Source of the DNA: Calamus simplicifolius
Lineage: Eukaryota; Streptophyta; Magnoliopsida; Arecales; Arecaceae
DNA length: 64,000 nucleotides
Assembly (NCBI GenBank): GCA_900491605.1
Contig: UESW01004558.1
Span: forward strand, 84,801 to 148,800
Reading direction: 5' to 3'
This document shows positions 60,901 to 64,000 of this stretch, piece by piece (the stretch's first letter is position 1; every line of letters starts with the position of its first letter). The translations under genes and the position numbers were made by a program. The notes below the pieces were generated by a model. That model did not search any database and was not told where the DNA came from. It saw only the letters and a program-made list of their open reading frames with translations.

Positions 60901-63240
60901 GATAAGGATGGAAAGCAAATTTGAATGAATGAGTTAAACACTGGCATTCGAATATTTATAAGGAAGCAAGCACCGGTTGAGAGCGATGAATCAATCCGAC
61001 TATTCAGTCCAACGGTCAATCAAAGAAAAATAAAAAAACTTATCTCGGTCCAACAGTCGAGTCGGTCAACGTTGAGAAGACGTATCAGTCAAAATGACTT
61101 ATCAGGAAAATAGAAAAATAAAAAAAGATAAAAATCTTGCTTATCACCCGCGCATCCGTGAGAGCCAACGGACGGGATTTGTACCCTCCTGCGCGCAATG
61201 AACACACGCTACGTGCTCGATTAATAGGTTTCCGAATTCGGCTTCACCGATTTGCATTGGGCTTGGCTCGGCTCCCGCGTTCATGAGCTTTCTCACAACC
61301 CATTCAATCAAGCAAGGGAGTAACACATATATAAGTAAGAGTAAGATTGGTTGGTTTTTCATATGGGACTAAAAAGTGGTTTCATGAAAAAAGAGGAAAA
61401 GCATTTGGAGGAAACTTTTGGATATTGAATATACTAAAATTTTCAACAGGGTTAAGCTGTGATATTTTTCTCAATCCATATATATTGAAACATCTGACAA
61501 AATGCCTTAACATTCTTTTAGATCACCAAAATAAATAGATTTCCTGACCCCAAGTCCTCGTTTTCTAAGTTTAAAAAAAAAAAATTTGCAGAAATGATGT
61601 AGATCATGTTATATTTCAGCCAGTGCTTAATCCATGCATAATTGCAGGTGATAGCAGATAGGAGATGGAGAGAAGTAACTGCTGCTTTTAGTTTCCCCTC
61701 TACAGCAACAAATGCATCTTTTGTGCTGCGCAAATACTACTTATCTCTGTTGCATCACTATGAGCAAATTTATTTCTTTGGATCACAAGGGTGGAGCTGT
61801 CCTCCAACTGGTATATACATGGGACATATGTAAGCTGTTTTTTCTGTTCTTTTCTCCTTCTATCTTGTCTGCCATATTTTACTTTTGCAGCTCCTTCACA
61901 CACACTTCCAACATCAGTTCCATCGGAGAAGCTGATTGAACCGTATCCTGAAACTCAGGCAGTTGCTCGGAAGCGTAGGAGACACAATGGTGAGTTGTTT
62001 ATAGTCAGCTAACTACCAGAACCTGAACTGCTTACCATAATCAATTTCCTTTGTCGCATGAGTCCTACTCTGTTGCTGCCTGCTATAGAAAAATAAAATA
62101 TGTTCTGTATCATCCATTCTAAACAGAGAGACAGGCTGTTAACCAACTAGTGAGCTCAATGAGCTTGATATTGGAAACATCCAACTGATGATGATCATTC
62201 CTTAGAGGGATCAAAGGGGAGAAAACTAACATTTCTTAGTGGTTCCTGGATTTCTTTTCCAGCAATATATCTATCTATGAGCATACTTAATAGTTAAATG
62301 AGTTACTTGTTTTATGTTTCTTCTATATATATATATATATATATATGTGTGACAAGCATGGGGTTTGTGCCATGATTACTCTTCAGTTGATTCCTTTGAC
62401 TTACCAACAAATCCTCCAGTTGTTGGAGTAATTGATGGCAAATTTGAACATGGATATTTTGTCACCGTCACTGTGGGCTCAGCAAAGCTAAAAGGTGTAC
62501 TCTATTATACTCCCGAACAAACCACTGCCCAGGCAGCACAATATTCTGGAGTTGCTGACAACAGCAATGTGAGGGGTATTCGCCGCCGCCGGCGTAGGAA
62601 GAAACTGAGTAAGAGAGACCCCACACATCCAAAGCCAAATAGGAGTGGTTATAATTTCTTCTTTGCAGAGCAGCATGCGAGGCTTAAGCCACTCCATCCA
62701 GGGAAGGACAGAGATATCAGTAAAATGATTGGTGATCTATGGAACAAATTAACTGAGGCCGAAAAAGCTGTAAGAACTAAGAGAACAATAACGAGGATGT
62801 TTCTCTGGACATTCTAATTTGATCCATATGTCACCAAGTACTGATTGCCCTTCAAATCTGATTTTCAGGTATATCAGGACAGAGGTCTGAAAGACAAGGA
62901 GAGATACAGAAGCGAAATGGCAGAATACAGGGAAAGATTGAGAGCAGGCCAAGTTATTATTAGTAATGCAGTGCCCATCCAACAGCGTCCTGCTGAGCCA
63001 GAGGCGGCGGCAGTTGAAGATGATGCAGTCCTGAAAATGGAGACGGATGGAGGAGATTTAACTCTAGCTAATCAAAATGCTAGCAGCACCGAGGGCAGTT
63101 ATTCTGAGGAGAAAAAATCAGATGAGGATTCAGAAACGGAGACATCGCCGGAAGTTGGTGGAATCACTACAGAATCAACTAGTTTGGCGGATCCTTCAAA
63201 TGAGGGAGATGAATTTGAATTGCGTATGAGGGCAAAGTAA
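42926..63240 (+). CDS. HMGB15: ARID and HMG-box DNA-binding protein (HMGB15-like), six coding exons
   Basis: Exons: 42926-43110, 52441-52519, 61648-61810, 61891-61989, 62387-62769 and 62869-63240. All junctions are GT-AG and keep frame, giving 426 residues. Residues about 30-125 form the ARID domain (YEEVIANPKLFRETLEKLH, GGRELDLHQLFRQVTSRGG, VIADRRWREVTAAF, SFVLRKYYLSLLHHYE). Basic runs RKRRRH (end of exon 4) and RRRRRRKK (about 240-248) look like nuclear signals. The HMG box is at about 253-322 (DPTHPKPNRSGYNFFF, DISKMIGDLWNKL), spanning exons 5 and 6. The tail is acidic. Plant ARID-HMG proteins bind AT-rich DNA in the nucleus; Arabidopsis HMGB15 acts in pollen. The length fits HMGB15 (about 448) better than HMGB9, 10 or 11 (about 320-340), but the exact member is inferred. 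The ATG at 42926 is the first in frame. Two introns of about 9 kb carry transposons. Confidence 0.92.
45766..45921. mobile_element. Small solo LTR (TRIM-like), 156 bp
   Basis: It begins TGTGATACCTC, ends GGGGCGTTACA and is flanked by a perfect 5-bp duplication CATAA (45761-45765, 45922-45926). It contains AGTCCCACATTGGAAGAG, common near the start of small plant LTRs. A diverged relative lies at about 35035-35200 and again at about 40045-40220 in the tandem copies. Confidence 0.85.
47155..47367. mobile_element. hAT-type MITE, 213 bp
   Basis: The left end CATGGTTGCAAATCTTGG and the complement of the right end, CAAGGTTTTAAATCCTGC, match at most positions. Flanks ATTTCTAG (47147-47154) and CTTTCTAG (47368-47375) form an 8-bp duplication with one mismatch. 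The interior has GGATGGG and CCCATCC words. The ends resemble those of the MITE at 33300, so they may answer to related transposases. Confidence 0.75.
49757..50515 (+). pseudogene. 5'-truncated LINE, RTE-type reverse transcriptase C-terminus
   Basis: With small frame corrections, the + strand gives KLEIWREALESKGFKISRTK, YLGSIIQQEGEI, RIPLKLKEKFYKTAIRL, LYGTECWAI-like, HMLRWICGKN, LWWFGHIQRRPLDAPVRKSD and GRGRPKLTW. This is the end of the reverse transcriptase and C-terminal region of plant RTE-type LINEs. One codon is changed to a stop at 50107 (TGA in place of the Trp of ECW). The 3' end carries the GAGTTGAGTTGATT-type repeat of this clade. The 5' part is missing and no target duplication was identified. 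Confidence 0.8.
52668..52933. repeat. Possible MITE rich in GGTATGG and CATACC words
   Basis: The left end CAAGTTTTACAAAATCG and complement of the right end TAAGGTTTGCCATAC are weakly similar to each other and to the MITE ends at 47155 and 33300. GGTATGG-type words occur in both orientations. There is no matching 8-bp flank, so this stays tentative. Confidence 0.3.
54124..54143. repeat. (CT)n microsatellite
   Basis: About ten CT units lie in intron 2. Confidence 0.9.
54877..55723 (-). repeat. Element C 3' LTR
   Basis: The LTR is 847 bp. The polypurine tract (minus-strand AGTAGGGGAT, 55724-55733) abuts it. Confidence 0.9.
56440..57480 (-). pseudogene. Element C pol: RNase H, split by an insertion
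   Basis: The right part (57069-57269) reads WIALQRVLRYLKGTMNYDL and GYCDANWISDSDEMKFTSRY. The left part (to about 56483) reads KSSKQTCIARFTMESEFIAL. The insertion 56673-57064 falls between them. A short direct repeat (GATCCAATGATCCTTGTTAG, about 57244-57282) lies just upstream of the first part. RNase H acidic residues are partly present. Confidence 0.8.
56673..57064. mobile_element. 392-bp non-autonomous insertion inside element C
   Basis: Termini TGTAACGA and TCGTTACA, with a perfect 5-bp duplication ATTTC (56668-56672, 57065-57069). The first and last about 42 bp are imperfect inverted copies (shared TGTAACGA, TGGGCC, GCACCC-type blocks). A direct pair containing CCAATTGGATCCCTTTTGG (about 56752) and CCAATTGGATCTCTTTTGG (about 56950) lies inside. 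The phrase TGTGATGCCTCTTCC and AGTCCCATATTG near 56856 recall the solo LTR at 45766. Best read as a TRIM-like element of mosaic structure. Confidence 0.75.
57480..58100 (-). pseudogene. Element C pol: reverse transcriptase
   Basis: Visible blocks: KGYSQKKDIDYFDTFAPVTR, IHQMDVKTAFLNGDLEEE, LIKSLYGLKQAPKQWHDKF and CLYEDDMLIFGTNFD. The usual YVDD is YEDD here. A frameshift lies near 57800-57860. Confidence 0.85.
58101..58407 (-). pseudogene. Element C pol linker between integrase and reverse transcriptase
   Basis: Broken frames with weak copia character (an EAISSPDAIFWREAI-type phrase near 58165-58215). Nothing else is seen. Confidence 0.4.
58408..59116 (-). pseudogene. Element C pol: integrase
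   Basis: The core reads YYITFIDDFSHYAMVYLLKS and LRSDREGEYDSP (58834-59061), then NLWGEALFSACFIQNKI and TPYELWNDH (58408-58755). The stretch with the catalytic Glu lies at 58756-58833 in another frame. Confidence 0.85.
59117..60586 (-). pseudogene. Element C gag, protease and pre-integrase
   Basis: Gag starts at 60586 (MDSIMVVATKSFPDTSKIEQ, then FTGSHYKRWQEK), only 15 bases from the 5' LTR. Stops separate it from the block 60005-60217 (LIKKLSESWKDYKNNLKH). The next block (59117-59980) has one zinc knuckle CYVCGKPGHHATQC, then the protease motif as WVMNSEATRHIC, where the usual DSGAT has become NSEAT, and the pre-integrase NLWHGRLGHINYSY. The Asp to Asn change would inactivate the protease. 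Confidence 0.85.
60602..61448 (-). repeat. Element C 5' LTR
   Basis: The LTR is 847 bp. No standard primer binding site lies next to it: the next bases in minus sense are AACTTAAAAGTAGAT, then the gag ATG. Confidence 0.9.
61990..62386 (+). other. Intron 4 of the ARID-HMG gene
   Basis: 397 bp, GTGAGT to CTTCAG, with an (AT)n run at about 62324-62346. No other feature is seen. Confidence 0.85.
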
Positions 63241-63681
63241 GATTGGAGAATGAGCATAATGACCTTCCAAGTCAAGCGAGTATGCAGAATCGAAAAAGAT
63301 TATTATGGAGTCATCTACTGATAAGCAGTGATTAGAGTTGTTGACATAGAACTTCTAATGAGACTGATTTTCTAATTGACCTGTCGTAATTTTCTTCCTT
63401 TTCCTCGTGCATCTAGTGGAATTTGTAGGTTTGAAATTCTTCATCCGTTTTATTTGATCTCTTTCAGCAAAAGATATGAACGGTGGTAAACTTTTGAAGG
63501 CGTTTTGGTAAAGGTAGCACAAGCTTTCCTATTTTCAATCAGTTAGATACCCATTTCTCTTTTGAGTATGACCTGAGAGTTGCTTTTTTATGTTGGCATG
63601 TAAACAAAGAAGGAAAAAAAAAAAAAAAAAAACATATGGTTTCCTTGTCATGCGTACGTCTATATTGTTTTGTCTGGCTTA
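63241..63681 (+). other. 3' untranslated region and downstream flank of the ARID-HMG gene
   Basis: Follows the TAA at 63238-63240. No canonical AATAAA is evident close by. A run of about 20 A residues lies at 63613-63632. The poly(A) site cannot be placed. Confidence 0.5.
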
Positions 63682-63892
63682 ATTTAGTCCCACAAAGGAA
63701 AATAAGGAAGTGGAATGGTCCATACAAAATTGATCTTACTTGTTCTCAAGGTGTGGTGCGTCTTGTTTTGGCTGGAATTCGACTGGGACTTGACCTGTTC
63801 ACAATTTAGTTCCACAAAGGAAAGTGAGGAAAAGTGGTGTAGCCCCTAAAAATTTGTCTTATTTGTTTTCAAGGTGTGGTGTCGTTACTTAT
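63682..63892. repeat. Imperfect tandem repeat, period about 125 bp
   Basis: TTTAGTCCCACAAAGGAAA (about 63684) recurs as TTTAGTTCCACAAAGGAAA (about 63807). Each copy is followed by a similar stretch ending CAAGGTGTGGTG. The rest to 64000 shows no gene. Confidence 0.75.
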
Positions 63893-64000
63893 TTCCTTGG
63901 CTATAAAAACTATATTAGACTGCAAGATTGGGTGTTGCAGGAAAAGGTAATAAGAACAAAGAAATAATGAGGACCAGACCTGATTTGAGAAGAAAAGAGT

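Larger units (their letters stand above)
54877..61448 (-). mobile_element. Element C: Ty1/copia retrotransposon in intron 2, antisense to the host gene
   Basis: Two 847-bp LTRs (54877-55723, 60602-61448), both TGTTGG...TCAACA. A perfect target duplication GGGTT flanks it (54872-54876, 61449-61453). Gag, protease, integrase, RT and RNase H read on the minus strand. There is no ORF3 and no dyad array. LTRs differ more than those of element B, so it looks older. It belongs to another copia lineage. An insertion of 392 bp splits RNase H. Confidence 0.95.
52520..61647 (+). other. Intron 2 of the ARID-HMG gene, 9.1 kb
   Basis: Starts GTAAAA after GGIEK and ends TTGCAG before VIADRRW, again inside the ARID domain. 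Copia element C accounts for 6.6 kb. Without it the intron would be about 2.5 kb. The stretch 53000-54870 shows no gene; an open frame of 127 codons at 53071 has no family features. Confidence 0.85.

Noticed and set aside
62488..62697. Minus-strand frame within exon 5
   Set aside because: It is a shadow of the HMG coding exon.

Overview
The window is nuclear DNA of a flowering plant. It has split genes with GT-AG introns, plant-type Ty1/copia and CACTA elements, and one large host gene encoding an ARID plus HMG-box protein. Nothing in the sequence fixes the species. A transposon-rich, perhaps monocot or palm-like genome is a guess only. Most of the first 41 kb is transposable elements nested in one another; the host gene fills about 42.1-63.4 kb.

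Layout. 1-1002 is the end of a SIRE-type copia LTR cut by the window edge. 2205-18470 is an old CACTA (En/Spm) element with a decayed TNP2-type transposase on the minus strand. A second, non-autonomous CACTA-like element (3068-16169) splits that transposase. It carries pieces of two host genes: the 5' leader and first exons of a BSK-type receptor-like cytoplasmic kinase, and an antisense piece of a short-chain dehydrogenase. A full-length SIRE-type copia element (element A, 4456-15846) sits inside the dehydrogenase piece at its YxxxK motif. 18471-19630 is a degenerate region ending in a Ty3-like gag relic. A tandem duplication of about 4.95 kb follows (copy 1 19631-35599, copy 2 35617-40562). 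Copy 1 later received copia element B (19737-30071, target-site duplication ATAAC) and a hAT-type MITE (33300-33940, duplication ATTTGTAT). Copy 2 keeps both empty sites. The junction holds a 17-bp filler copied from 41.2 kb.

The host gene reads + in six coding exons (42926-63240, 426 codons) with two introns of about 9 kb. Intron 1 holds a 156-bp solo LTR, a 213-bp MITE and a truncated LINE. Intron 2 holds copia element C (54877-61448, antisense, duplication GGGTT), which is itself interrupted by a 392-bp insertion.

Main lead. The three SIRE-type LTR families each carry a dense array of short dyads in U3, upstream of the TATA box where one can be seen. All share a half-site AGT(T/C)(A/G)GC although the rest of each LTR differs. 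In elements A and B a smaller array of the same motif recurs inside the element, just upstream of ORF3, followed by a pyrimidine-rich leader and a start codon reading MAPK. This suggests that ORF3 has its own promoter and that some factor, of the host or ORF3 itself, binds LTR and ORF3 promoter alike. This is inference from sequence layout; binding or expression has not been shown.
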